Made by a program: the position numbers and the translations under genes. From assembly GCA_918807975.1 (NCBI GenBank), contig OU964919.1:16882001-16946000 (forward strand): 64,000 nt of DNA. The letters are read 5' to 3'. The notes beneath the pieces were generated by a model that did not search any database, had not been told where the DNA came from, and saw nothing but the letters and a program-made list of their open reading frames with translations. Positions 55,214-64,000 of the stretch are shown piece by piece (positions within the stretch are counted from its first letter, which is position 1; each line of letters begins with the position of its first letter). The stretch is from Aplidium turbinatum (Eukaryota; Chordata; Ascidiacea; Aplousobranchia; Polyclinidae).

Positions 55214-56890
55214 CAGTGATGGGCATTATCGGCGATAATTTATCGGCGATAAATTTTTATCGCTTATCGTTATCGCTTAATTATTTTTTCAGTTATCGTT
55301 TATCGTTATCGCCAAAGGCAATATTTGATTATCGCCGATAATTAATCGCCGATAAATTTTATTTCGGATCAACGTACACAAGTGGAAAGAACATGAAAAG
55401 TAATATTTTTACTAGCCACCTAGTTCATGAAACTAAAATTAAAACCAGTTCTTTTTCAGTGCCTGAAGTGTGTGTGCACAGGTCGTTGTCATGGGAGGGG
55501 CACGCCCCCTGCAGCGACGGCCCTGACAACACAATAATTTTTAGAGTTGCAAATTGCAATGCAATGAAATGCATGCAACAAGTCTCTTGTTGTTTTGCTG
55601 CAATCGGCAATCGCGAGTGAATTTTGCAATTAAAATGTAAGCGCACAGGCGGTACAGATTCCTTTGAAGCGAAGCAAAAGAAATTGGCAAGTGGTTTATG
55701 AAAGTGTCGCAATACAAGGCCGCTTTTACATCGGAAACATGGTCTTTCGCGCCACCATCACTGAAACAAGTCATTGCAGAATATGATATTGCTTGAAGCA
55801 TTTGACATGCAGACCGACATCACACTTTTTGCATCTTGTAGTAGTTTTTGCATGACAATAGGCGCATCGAGTTGCGTGGTAAAATTATGCTAAATACAGT
55901 ATAACCTTTCTCATTTACCTATGCTGCATAGCCGAGTGGTGAGAGCGCTGGAACGGCAATCGAAAGTGCAGGACACTGTCTTTCGCAGGACACTTAAAGG
56001 CATGCCTGAAGGTGGACATGAAGATTGGCTTCCTTGCCTTCCCGTCCACTTCATCTAAATCTTCAACCACCGGGCGTAAGCCTGAATACGACGACGATTT
56101 ACCTATGCGATATAGCCAACGCTCAAACAAATATTTTTATTCCCACTAATAGCCTAATACAGTGCCTATATTGTAATTCTTATCTCAACACCTCAGCATT
56201 CTGCCATTGCTTTAATGATGGTGTTCCAAAGAAAACAGAAAAATTTATCTGAAATTATCAGTAAATTACGATAATTATGTTATTGTTCTTGAACAAACAC
56301 GACTAATTTGACAAGCTTGATGGATTTCACAGTATGCACATTTTTACTACCAATAACGCTTAAGATTACCGATAAATTTTCAAGCATTTTGGAAGCAAGT
56401 TGGAATTTTCAAGCAAGTTTGGAATTGTTTATGGTATTTTCATTTGATTTAATTATTTTGCCTACTGCAAGTAAGCGGCAGTGTAACTCAATTGATAAAA
56501 GCATCCAACTGGTATCTGAAGGTATAATTATAAGCACGGCGATTACCTCAGTGGTTTGATTCTGGATCAAGAGGTTGAAGATTAGATACCTACTGCCGCT
56601 GTTACTATTCTATTCATGCATAACTTACAAAAAGTTTTGTCCCTTTACAGTACATTATGTTCGATTTTTCGTCATGTTGATGAAAACAGTTTGTGCTGCA
56701 TGGGGTGAGGCAGCGCTAATCAAGAAAAAAAAATTTATCGTTATCGGACATTATCGGCGATAATTTATCGTTTATCGTTATCGCTTAACTTTTTTTTGAT
56801 TTATCGTTTATCGTTACCGCTTTAGGCATTTTTCGTTTATCGATTATCGTTATCGCTTAACTGAAAAATGAGTTATCGCGCCCAACACTG
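55214..56890. mobile_element. hAT element with TTATCG-rich ends
   Basis: 1677 bp. Ends CAGTGATGGGC and (inverted) CAGTGTTGGGC; perfect 8-bp target duplication CCTGGAGT at 55206-55213 and 56891-56898. About 150 bp inside each end is built from TTATCG/CGATAA words (ATCGGCGATAATTTATCG and similar), giving extensive self-complementarity. No transposase recognised. A SINE has inserted at 55925. Confidence 0.93.
55925..56096 (+). mobile_element. tRNA-headed SINE inside the hAT
   Basis: 172 bp with an A-box-like TAGCCGAGTGGTGAGAGCGC and a tail of ACG units. The 12-bp duplication ATTTACCTATGC is at 55913-55924 and 56097-56108. Its body (AGGTGGACATGAAGATTGGC) differs from the SINE at 20358, so it is a second family. 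The B box is degenerate. Confidence 0.82.
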
Positions 56891-57039
56891 CCTGGAGTAG
56901 GTACGTTTACGAACCGAGATAATTCAGTCTACCGGCAGTAACTAATATTTTACAGGACTTTTGATATAATCACAAGACAGACTTTCCACAGCTATGCAAT
57001 TGATTGAGTTTCGCTTTTTTAGCGGCATGATCGTTGCTT

Positions 57040-57189
57040 ACTTCACAAAGTAGATTTTAACGACCTGTTTTAGTCGGATGCTGCGAGTTCGCTGTGGTAA
57101 TAGCCGCGGATTGCGCCGAAAGCTAGTGCAATCCGCTATTACCACAGCGAACTCGCCGCATCAGGTCGTTAGAATCTACATTGTGAAGT
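57040..57189. mobile_element. 150-bp foldback palindrome
   Basis: The left arm starts ACTTCACAAAGTAGATT and holds GCGAGTTCGCTGTGGTAATA. The right arm is its near-perfect reverse complement ending AATCTACATTGTGAAGT. The loop is only about 13 bases. A 12-bp direct repeat TTTCCACAGCTA lies at 56983-56994 and 57189-57200. Confidence 0.75.
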
Positions 57190-57224
57190 TTCCACAGCTA
57201 GCCTAGTATAGGGCTAGGCTACCA

Positions 57225-57325
57225 TATGTCCTCTTTTAAGAGGATTTGTCCTCTTTTTTGAAGAAAAATAAATTGTCCTCCGAGGACACCCAAAAATGCT
57301 CAAATGTCCTCTTTTTTTACATTTT
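57225..57325 (+). repeat. TGTCCTC word cluster
   Basis: TGTCCTC occurs at least four times in about 80 bp, with mirrored TTTTAAGAGGA and TCCGAGGACA. It resembles a hAT-type end (ACCATATGTCCTC); no partner end found. Confidence 0.4.
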
Positions 57326-57329
57326 CAGT

Positions 57330-58884
57330 TTTCTTGCTCATATTTTCAACAGGATTTCATTGTTATGTGACTTTTTTGCAATTTCCAACCATTTCTGTAC
57401 CAATGCTCAATGCAACATTCCGATATATAGATTTTCAAAAAACCATTGGTGTAGGCTACTATTTGATCTGCTGTTCTAAACAATATTTGACATTCATTAA
57501 AACATACTAAGTTACATTGTTTGCGATTGTTTTAAAAGCCAAGTAATGGTCAGCGATGAGTTCGAGTGGAACTGCAAATTCACTTGTGAGGTAATTTCCT
57601 CATTTGAGAAGATCTGATCAACCAACTTATGAAAATGAAAAATTGGACAAATTAAAAAAAATAAGAAAATTAAAACATGGAGTAAATTACAAAGAAATGA
57701 AACATTAAAAAACGCAAAAACTTGCAAAAGAGTTTGATATATTTACATTTTAAGGTTCTCACACTTTTACAATAAATTATTATTGTACCCAGATCTATTT
57801 TGTATTGATTCAGCGCTTATAAACGTTGCTGATTACCAACCTAATAGTTTGGCTAATTTGTCAAGTGAAGCAAATCGAAAAATAATCCAAGTGGTTAATG
57901 CATGACATAGGTAGGCTACAGCCTACAGCAGTGGCGGCTCGTGGTCATTTGTAGTGGAGGGGCTGCAATGTTGATAGACCTATAACACTGTATTAAATGC
58001 TTTGGCTATACAACGCGGTCTAAGCGCAGAAAGGTTCTTTTATTTTAGTTGAAACAGTGGAGTTTAACAATGAAAGAGAGATCGAGTTGGAGGTTTAAAA
58101 CCTATGAGAACGCAAACAAATTACAAACTCTAGAAAATGAGATTTTCATTATTCGTTGACAACTTTACCAAGTGCAACTGGAAAATGCAAACATCAAGCT
58201 AAATTGCAACACAAAACCAGGGAATGGAAGGCATATTTTGCGATGGACGATGGAAAATGTCAAAGGTGGAAGATTTAGGTGATGGGACAGAAGACAGTCT
58301 TCCATCATTCCATCCCAATTCCACCATTAACTTTCTAACACGGTTTTAAGACATAAACAAATTGTAAAATAACTTGAGTAAAAGTTTCCGTTTGATAAAG
58401 TTTCTTGAACTGAAATAATTTGATTTTCGATTCGTATTGAACCAACGCGACTGTTGCCCGGACCTTTGTTCGAGAACGGGAAGTCGACAACATTCACAGT
58501 GAAACGAGCATGCTCGTGAGTAGGTAGCATAGTTTCACTTCAGTAATTTAAATGCACTAAATCGCTCTTAAATCATTCTATTTGTGTGAAAATGTAAAAA
58601 ATCAATCAAACAGTTTGAGAAACAATAACATTATGCGGTAGCATGCAGAGCGCTTTGAAAACCAAAGCGCTGACTGTGATAATATAATAATAAATCAATC
58701 AAGTTTTTCAGAATAGCTTCACATGCCGGTCCGGTATATTTGACAAAGTCCGAGACAAAAATAGTAAGCTATATCAAACACATAGCCTTACTTTTATCCA
58801 TATCGAAGCTACACGGAGGCACCGAAAAAAAAGGCGGTTATCTAAGACGAGATATAATAAACAAATATAAAAACTAAAGCGATA
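57330..58884. other. Unassigned; one isolated hAT end
   Basis: CAGTGGCGGCTCGTGG at 57929 is an end of the 36991-40614 family without a recognisable partner. Otherwise AT-rich, no gene. Confidence 0.4.
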
Positions 58885-58892
58885 GAACAGAG

Positions 58893-59232
58893 CAGCGATT
58901 CTTAACCGGTGCCCCGCGGCGCACTGGTACGTCATGGAAGGTCGCTAGGTGCGCTGCAGGAAAATAGATAAGTATAATTTCTAATTATTACAATATTCAA
59001 AGCTTCATTTCCTATAAAAAGTTTTGATTTCTTTTTCGGCTTATCTCATTTAGAATCTAATACGTTAAAGATAATGCAACCATAAAGCCCATGTAACAAA
59101 AACTTGCAAGCAATTCTAGAGAAATACCGGGATACCCAAAAATATTTCGCGCTCGCTTCGCTCGACCGGTGCGCCACCATATTTTCAGAGGTCTGCAGGT
59201 GCGTCCTGAGGTGAAAAGGTTAAGAAACACTG
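58893..59232. mobile_element. hAT MITE, 340 bp
   Basis: Ends CAGCGATTCTTAACC and (inverted) CAGTGTTTCTTAACC. The flanking 8-mers GAACAGAG (58885-58892) and GAATAGAG (59233-59240) match at seven positions. GTGCGC and GGTGCG words occur near both ends. Confidence 0.8.
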
Positions 59233-59366
59233 GAATAGAGAATAAGCTAGCCCCGCTACCAACTCCAAACACACTGGACAGAAATCACCACGAAAGCAGA
59301 ACAAATAAACACAGCCGCTCCTACGCTCCACCAATCCGCAAAAACACATTGACAATACACTTGGAG

Positions 59367-59421
59367 CAGTGGCGCCGCCAGACTTTCAACAATGGGGGGG
59401 CAAAAAATGGACAGTGCAAGA
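59367..59421. mobile_element. Isolated hAT end, invaded by another hAT
   Basis: CAGTGGCGCCGCCAGACTTT begins a hAT-type element that is cut after about 50 bases by the 59422 insertion. Its other end was not found beyond 60405. Confidence 0.5.
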
Positions 59422-60397
59422 CAGTAGCGTAGTCAAAAATTTTGAAAAGGGGGGTGTTGACAGCCGGCGGGCGAAGCCCGATGGCGTGCTCGCCGAAGGC
59501 GACACATAGCGGCGGGGGGTCTGGGGGGCCTCCCCCAGAAAATTTTGAAAATTACTTTCAGTTTGGTGCATTCTGAGAGCATTTTCAACAAAATTGTGGG
59601 TATAAATATTTCTGTAAAATGGTGCTGTCCGGTGGCATAGCAAAAGGATAAGATCACGTTTTCTTCGGCATTTTTCGGAAATAAAGCTAAGTCTCTATGT
59701 TTTCTTGTTGCTAATTCCAGACTGAGATATTTGAATGTTTGGTATTGGCAAAACTCGCTCTTTTAATGCAGTTTCGTTTAAAACTAGGCAAACTTTGTTT
59801 TAGAGACATAGGTTGATTGCTTTTTTTTGCGAGATTATTACAGTTTTATTATTTATCAATTTTCTCCTTGGTTGATTCAAAAAACGATCTTATTCCGGTA
59901 AGTCACTAACTTTTATGCTCTGAAGTCAACCCAAAGTTTAGAAAATGTAACGTCATAGAGGTCATAAGAGTTAAACTGACTGGTAAAGCGGTGGTCGAAT
60001 ACCTTTGTGGCAGAATTAGTGGTGCGATACTGACGAGCCCAGCCTCATGGGCGAAACACGGTGTCTATCGCTGTCAATTCTTGCTACAAATCGGCTGCCG
60101 AGAAACATGTCATAGAGGTCATACATCTTGATGAGTGTCAAACAAAAAGCTTTGAGACAATGAAGTTACTTTAGGCTATTTCTGATATATTCAAGTTTTG
60201 TATAACGAATAGCTGTTTAGATGTTAATCTAGATCGAACAAGCGATCTCAGCAGTTGCAGATGGCTTGCATCCTTGCACAGTTTGACGAGAAATTACATC
60301 ATAGGCTAAAGCTTTTCTTGTAACAATGTGTTAACATCCGTAAATTCAATTTGAAAGGTTGAAACTCCCGATCCCCCTTTCCTTGGCTACGCCACTG
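59422..60397 (-). mobile_element. hAT element, longest CAGTGGCGTAGCC family copy
   Basis: 976 bp, starts CAGTAGCGTAGTCAAAAATT and ends with the reverse complement of CAGTGGCGTAGCCAAGG. The 8-bp duplication GTGCAAGA is at 59414-59421 and 60398-60405. It shares its left third with 20976 and 32125 and has about 560 bp of extra interior (59810-60350). It contains the GGGCGAAGCCCGATGGCG hairpin module. Confidence 0.92.
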
Positions 60398-60532
60398 GTG
60401 CAAGACATGCAAGACAGTGGTATATTATTTAATTTCTCTTGTTTTCTACCAGGGCTGGAAAAAATGTTTACCTTCCCGGGAATCTGTTTTTTAGAGAAAA
60501 AATTTCCCGCGGCTTGCAATCACGATAATAAG

Positions 60533-60750
60533 AACCTTATATTTTACTGATCTCCGGAGCTGACGTAAACCTTAAAAGTCATGTCGACATATTCTTGATG
60601 CCCCCTTATCGAAAATTGTTCTTTGTGATACCGCTTTGAAGGAGGATTACGACTATGAACAAAAGAATAAATTTTAAACTTCATTTTGAATTGAAAAGAT
60701 ATGACGTAATGTCTTCCAACCTTAGTTATATATTTTTTCATTACGTAACG
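60533..60750. repeat. Duplicated block, copy 1
   Basis: Matches 60861-60902 plus 61556-61740 (CTCCGGAGCTGACGTAAAC, GATTACGACTATGAACAAAA, TTCATTACGTAA). The minus strand has an open frame (60544-60831) with FKIYSFVHSRNPPSKRY, partly kept in frame in copy 2. Confidence 0.75.
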
Positions 60751-60860
60751 TCTTGTAGGAATAAATTGAAAATCAGTATGATCACTCAAAATGAAAGCAA
60801 TGGGATTACGAATCCTCACTAAACCAATCAATCAATGGTCTTGTTGCACCGAAGATGACA

Positions 60861-61740
60861 ACCTTATATTTTACTGATCTCCGGAGCTGACGTAAACTTT
60901 AAGGCATAGATCTGTTGACTCAATGCAAACTCTGAAGGTTGGGGGGGGGCCTGTCAATTCAACTTTTTTGTATCAACAGTTGTATCTCTAAAACCACTGA
61001 GGCTGTGCCTACGAGATTTCTTGACTTTTCCTAATTTTTATTCACCTCTATTGAGCTGAAATTTTGAGCGAATAAAGGTTATAAATTGAAAGATGTAAGG
61101 CATTTCTCAGCACATCCTCTGAAATATTTCATATTTTATTGTGAAACATTTTTCCACCAGCTGGATGAAATTAATTTGGCCCATGTCTCGTTAATCCTAA
61201 CTGTTTCACAGCGTGAAGGGCATTGGCTGTATGTAAAATAATGTAAAAAAAATTAATCACAACATTACAATGCACGTTATTCATTAGCCTACTCTACCAA
61301 AAAATAATGTGTAAACTCACGCTACAAATTACACTCATAAGTGACCTCAACATTTCAACGTCTATGAGCAGTTCTAAAATCCACATAGTTTTAATTTTCG
61401 GATATGCTCAGCGTGAATACTTTTACAAAGTGAATCGCAAATTTTAAAACCGTGCCAAAATAACAGAGATAGGCCTATCACTCCTAAAGCATAAGAAGAA
61501 TCGACAGTCCCTCCCCCAAACTGAGCAAGACTCCAGGTGCCCAACCTTCTAAGGGTTAAAAGTCATGTCAACTTATTCTTGATGCCCCCCTTATCGAAAA
61601 TTGTTCTTTGTAGTACCGCTTTGAAGGTGGATTACGACTATGAACAAAAGAATAAATTTTAAACTTCAATTTGTATTGAAAATACATGACGTCATGTCTT
61701 CCAACCTTATCACATTTTTTTCATTACGTAATATTTACCA
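60861..61740. repeat. Duplicated block, copy 2, interrupted
   Basis: Same text as copy 1, but split at a TTAA site by 60903-61555. The two copies are only about 100 bp apart, so this is a local duplication or two insertions of one repeat. Confidence 0.75.
60903..61555. mobile_element. Insertion with TTAA duplication, 653 bp
   Basis: TTAA at 60899-60902 and 61556-61559; copy 1 of the duplicated block shows the empty site ACCTTAAAAGTC. The ends share only GAAGGTTGGG in inverted orientation, so piggyBac or Kolobok is possible but not proven. No coding capacity recognised. Confidence 0.6.
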
Positions 61741-62190
61741 CCACCAAACCACTTTTGACGATCGAATTTGTTAATTTATTTTTCGGTAAAATGTTTAGAT
61801 GATGTCACGTCATTACGCCGATTTGAGATATAATTTCATTCATGACGTCGTATGCATGAAAAACTTTTACAAGTTTTATACTCTGCTGAGATTAAAGAAG
61901 AAAGATAAATGATAAATATTGGAGAAATTGAGTCTCCTTTACAACTAAAGAATCGAACAACTCAAAACTGCTGAAACAAAACGTTTTGTTTAAGTGAAAG
62001 AATCACTGCAAGCAACCAATGCCAAAATGCGCGCGGAAGATGTCATGGGAGTGTGAGATATCAAAAATTTAACAGGTTGTTATTTTTCTACATCAATGTG
62101 ACGTTAGTTAAAACTTTAAAAAGTCTATATCTTTGCTTCTGTAGAAAATCTTTTTATCTACTGTTCTTCTTCTCTCGTTTGACTTGCAGT
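61741..62190. other. Spacer before the LINE
   Basis: No gene recognised. It may include LINE 3' UTR. Confidence 0.35.
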
Positions 62191-62193
62191 AGC

Positions 62194-63813
62194 TTAGATT
62201 GGCAATGCCTCCTCGTGCAGCCAAGATACGGTAGTTGGGTCCAGTTGTCGAATACCAGTGATTCCACTTGGGGGTCGTAAGATGGGACATTCGTGGAGTA
62301 TGTGTTGCATTGTTTGTTCTACCGCTCCGCAGACACATATCGGCGAATTATGCAACCCCCACCTAAACAAATTAGCTCCAGTACAGCCAACGTCACATCT
62401 GATCCTGTTCAATGTGACCCATGCCTTTCTTGAGAGGTCTGCTCCAGGAGGGATGGAGAGTGCTGGCATAACTGAAAACTGGGGAGGGATATGTGGCAGC
62501 TCGTTCCATTCTTGGGTCCATGTTTCCATGCAGCTGAAGTTCTTATCCACAAGTTGTGTAGCATATCGATGGAATGGGCGCCTTGATGATAGGCGTTGAG
62601 GTCTGACTGGTCCATTTGTTTGGGAGTGACTGTAGAGAAGGTGTTGAGGATCGAGTCTCGCATGTAGAGCCAGTTTGTGAGAGGCTTCTTCCCTACGGAC
62701 ATGAGCAGGAGCAATGCCAGCCAAAGTTGGCAGATAAGCAGTAGGTGTGGGGCGGAGACAGCCAGTGATGATGCGCAAGGTGTCGTTAATGCACACATCC
62801 ATCTTTTTTGTGTGTCTGCTGCGGTTCCATACAGCTGAGGCATATTCGGCTGAGCTGTAGACCAAGGCTAGTGCACTTGTACGCAAGGTTGATGCTCGGG
62901 CTCCCCATCCTGTTCCTGCTAGGCTTCTCAAGAGGTTATTTCGCGAGGTAACCTTGGCACGGAGTGACTCGATGTGGGGTCTGTAGGTCAACTGCCGGTC
63001 AAGTTTTACTCCAAGGTAAGTTGGGTTTGCAGTGTATGGTAAAGGATTTCCTTTTAGCGAGACAGACAGTTGACGCTGAGATTCCCGATTATTTAGATGG
63101 AAAGCAGAGATTGTTGTTTTCGACGCATTCAGTTTGAGCCTCCACTTGTCCAGATAGTCAGCCACCAGTTTCAGGTCAGTTTCAAGTTTTCTTTCCACCT
63201 CATGCCAGTTCCTGTGAGCATATAGAAGAGCTAGATCATCCGCATAGCCATACTGTTGCGATGTAGTGCATGGGAGGTCACTTATATAGATATTAAATAG
63301 GAGTGGCGATAGTGTTGACCCTTGGGGGACGCCATTTTTCAGGCGGCGTGGTCTGCTGGGTTTTCCCTCGTTGGTATGCAGTATGAAGGTACGGTTCGAG
63401 ATGGTCTCTACCAGAAACTTAACCATGTGTCGGTCAGGAATGAGTTGTAATAGTTTCATAGTAAGACCACGGTGCCACACAGTGTCATAGGCTGCTGTAA
63501 GATCCACTAGGACAACACCCACCTTCTCACGGGCTTCAAAGCCACTTTCGATGTCATCAGTAAGCTTGACAACCTGGTCAGTTGTGCATCGGCCGCGTCG
63601 GAATCCAGCTTGTTCTTCTGGCAGTTTTGGGTCAACGATTGGTTCGAGTCTGCTCAGTAAGAGACGCTCAAGTAACTTGTATGGCACACAGAGCAGGGAA
63701 ATGGGCCTGTAACTTTTAGGATTATCAGCTGGCTTGTTGGGCTTTCTAATGGCTATGATGTTAGCTTTCCTCCAGATCTTTGGGAGGAGCAACTTCTTTA
63801 GGCAGAATGACAT
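62194..63813 (-). mobile_element. LINE copy: reverse transcriptase to C-terminus, 5'-truncated
   Basis: One open frame of 539 codons. RT blocks in order: NIIAIRKPNKP and SYRPISLLCV near the start, EEQAGFRRGRCTTDQVV, VDLTAAYDTVWHRGL near residue 104, NGVPQGSTLSPLLFNIYISD near 159, and the active site YGYADDLALL near 190. Then follow the thumb (PTYLGVKLDRQLTYRPHI) and a C-terminal zinc motif CVCGAVEQTMQHILHECP near 492. No endonuclease precedes it, because homology stops just before 63813, so the copy is truncated. The frame itself is undamaged, implying a fairly recent insertion. It is the same family as the fragment at 35290-35731. The YADD box and zinc tail suggest an I/Jockey-type LINE; the clade is uncertain. 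Confidence 0.9.
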
Positions 63814-63878
63814 GTTTATCTACTGTACAATTTAGTCATTGGCAGAATGACTATTTATCTACTGTACAATTTAGTCAT
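63801..63878. repeat. Tandem duplication of about 40 bp at the LINE edge
   Basis: GGCAGAATGA and TTTATCTACTGTACAATTTA occur twice in succession (63801-63840, 63841-63878) exactly where the LINE homology ends. It may be a byproduct of truncated integration or later slippage. Confidence 0.8.
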
Positions 63879-63917
63879 CAAGGTTTTCTATACTTTTTTT
63901 TAAAGAGAGAACTTTTA

Positions 63918-63937
63918 CCCCCCCCCCCCCCCCCCCC
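63918..63937. repeat. Poly(C) tract, 20 bases
   Basis: An uninterrupted run of C; its length may be unreliable in the assembly. Confidence 0.85.
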
Positions 63938-64000
63938 TTGCAACTTGAGTTGAATTACTTGAGGTTGGGATCCAAATATTAAAAAAAATAATATTAATAT

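Noticed and set aside
55925-55970. Possible serine/leucine-type tRNA
   Set aside because: Only the A-box region is tRNA-like; a 12-bp duplication bounds it as a SINE.
62258-62843. Frames overlapping the LINE C-terminal region
   Set aside because: Shadows of the 539-codon reverse transcriptase frame.

Overview
This is animal nuclear DNA, AT-rich and full of transposable elements. Two compact host genes can be supported. One is a single-exon, Id-like HLH gene (minus strand, about 15.4-15.9 kb). The other is a two-exon gene for cytochrome c oxidase subunit 6C (minus strand, 33.16-34.86 kb). COX6C, an Id-type HLH without a basic region, BEL/Pao LTR elements, tRNA-derived SINEs and very many hAT elements point to a metazoan. 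The compact genes and element mix fit an invertebrate, perhaps a tunicate or other non-vertebrate deuterostome. That placement is inference only.

Layout. 0-6 kb: a 3' LINE fragment, then a near-complete two-ORF LINE on the minus strand. 6-16 kb: mostly unique AT-rich DNA with a few short repeats, ending at the Id-like gene. 16-23 kb: dispersed repeats, a hAT with a decayed transposase, a SINE with clear target-site duplications, and a hAT that holds another hAT and a small element with telomere-like words. 24-28.1 kb: a young but broken BEL/Pao LTR element with a Harbinger-like transposon in its 3' LTR. 29-32.6 kb: three DNA transposons nested inside one another, then a small hAT MITE. 33-35 kb: COX6C, with a TA-flanked MITE in its intron. 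35-36 kb: a LINE fragment. 37-40.6 kb: a 3.6 kb hAT-type element holding an unidentified coding relic, three CTCF-like motifs and a palindromic element built of telomere-like minisatellite. 41-48 kb: hAT relics, a solo LTR, a foldback element with tandem-repeat arms, and MITEs. 48-50.5 kb: nested hAT / hAT / piggyBac-like insertions. 50.6-64 kb: three more hATs, SINEs, a second solo LTR, a foldback palindrome, an interrupted duplication, and a LINE on the minus strand that is truncated near the window edge.

Most of the organisation comes from insertion into insertion. For many elements the ends could be fixed to the base, because terminal inverted repeats and target-site duplications (8 bp for hAT, 5 bp for LTRs, 3 bp TAA, 4 bp TTAA, 9-12 bp for SINEs) can be read directly. 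In two cases an empty-site copy elsewhere in the window confirms the insertion. I found no operons, CRISPR arrays, rRNA genes or free-standing tRNA genes. No wholly new multi-gene system is evident. The least explained items are a group of TA-flanked MITEs whose end words recur inside them, the telomere-word palindromic element, and the unidentified coding relic at 38.0-38.6 kb.
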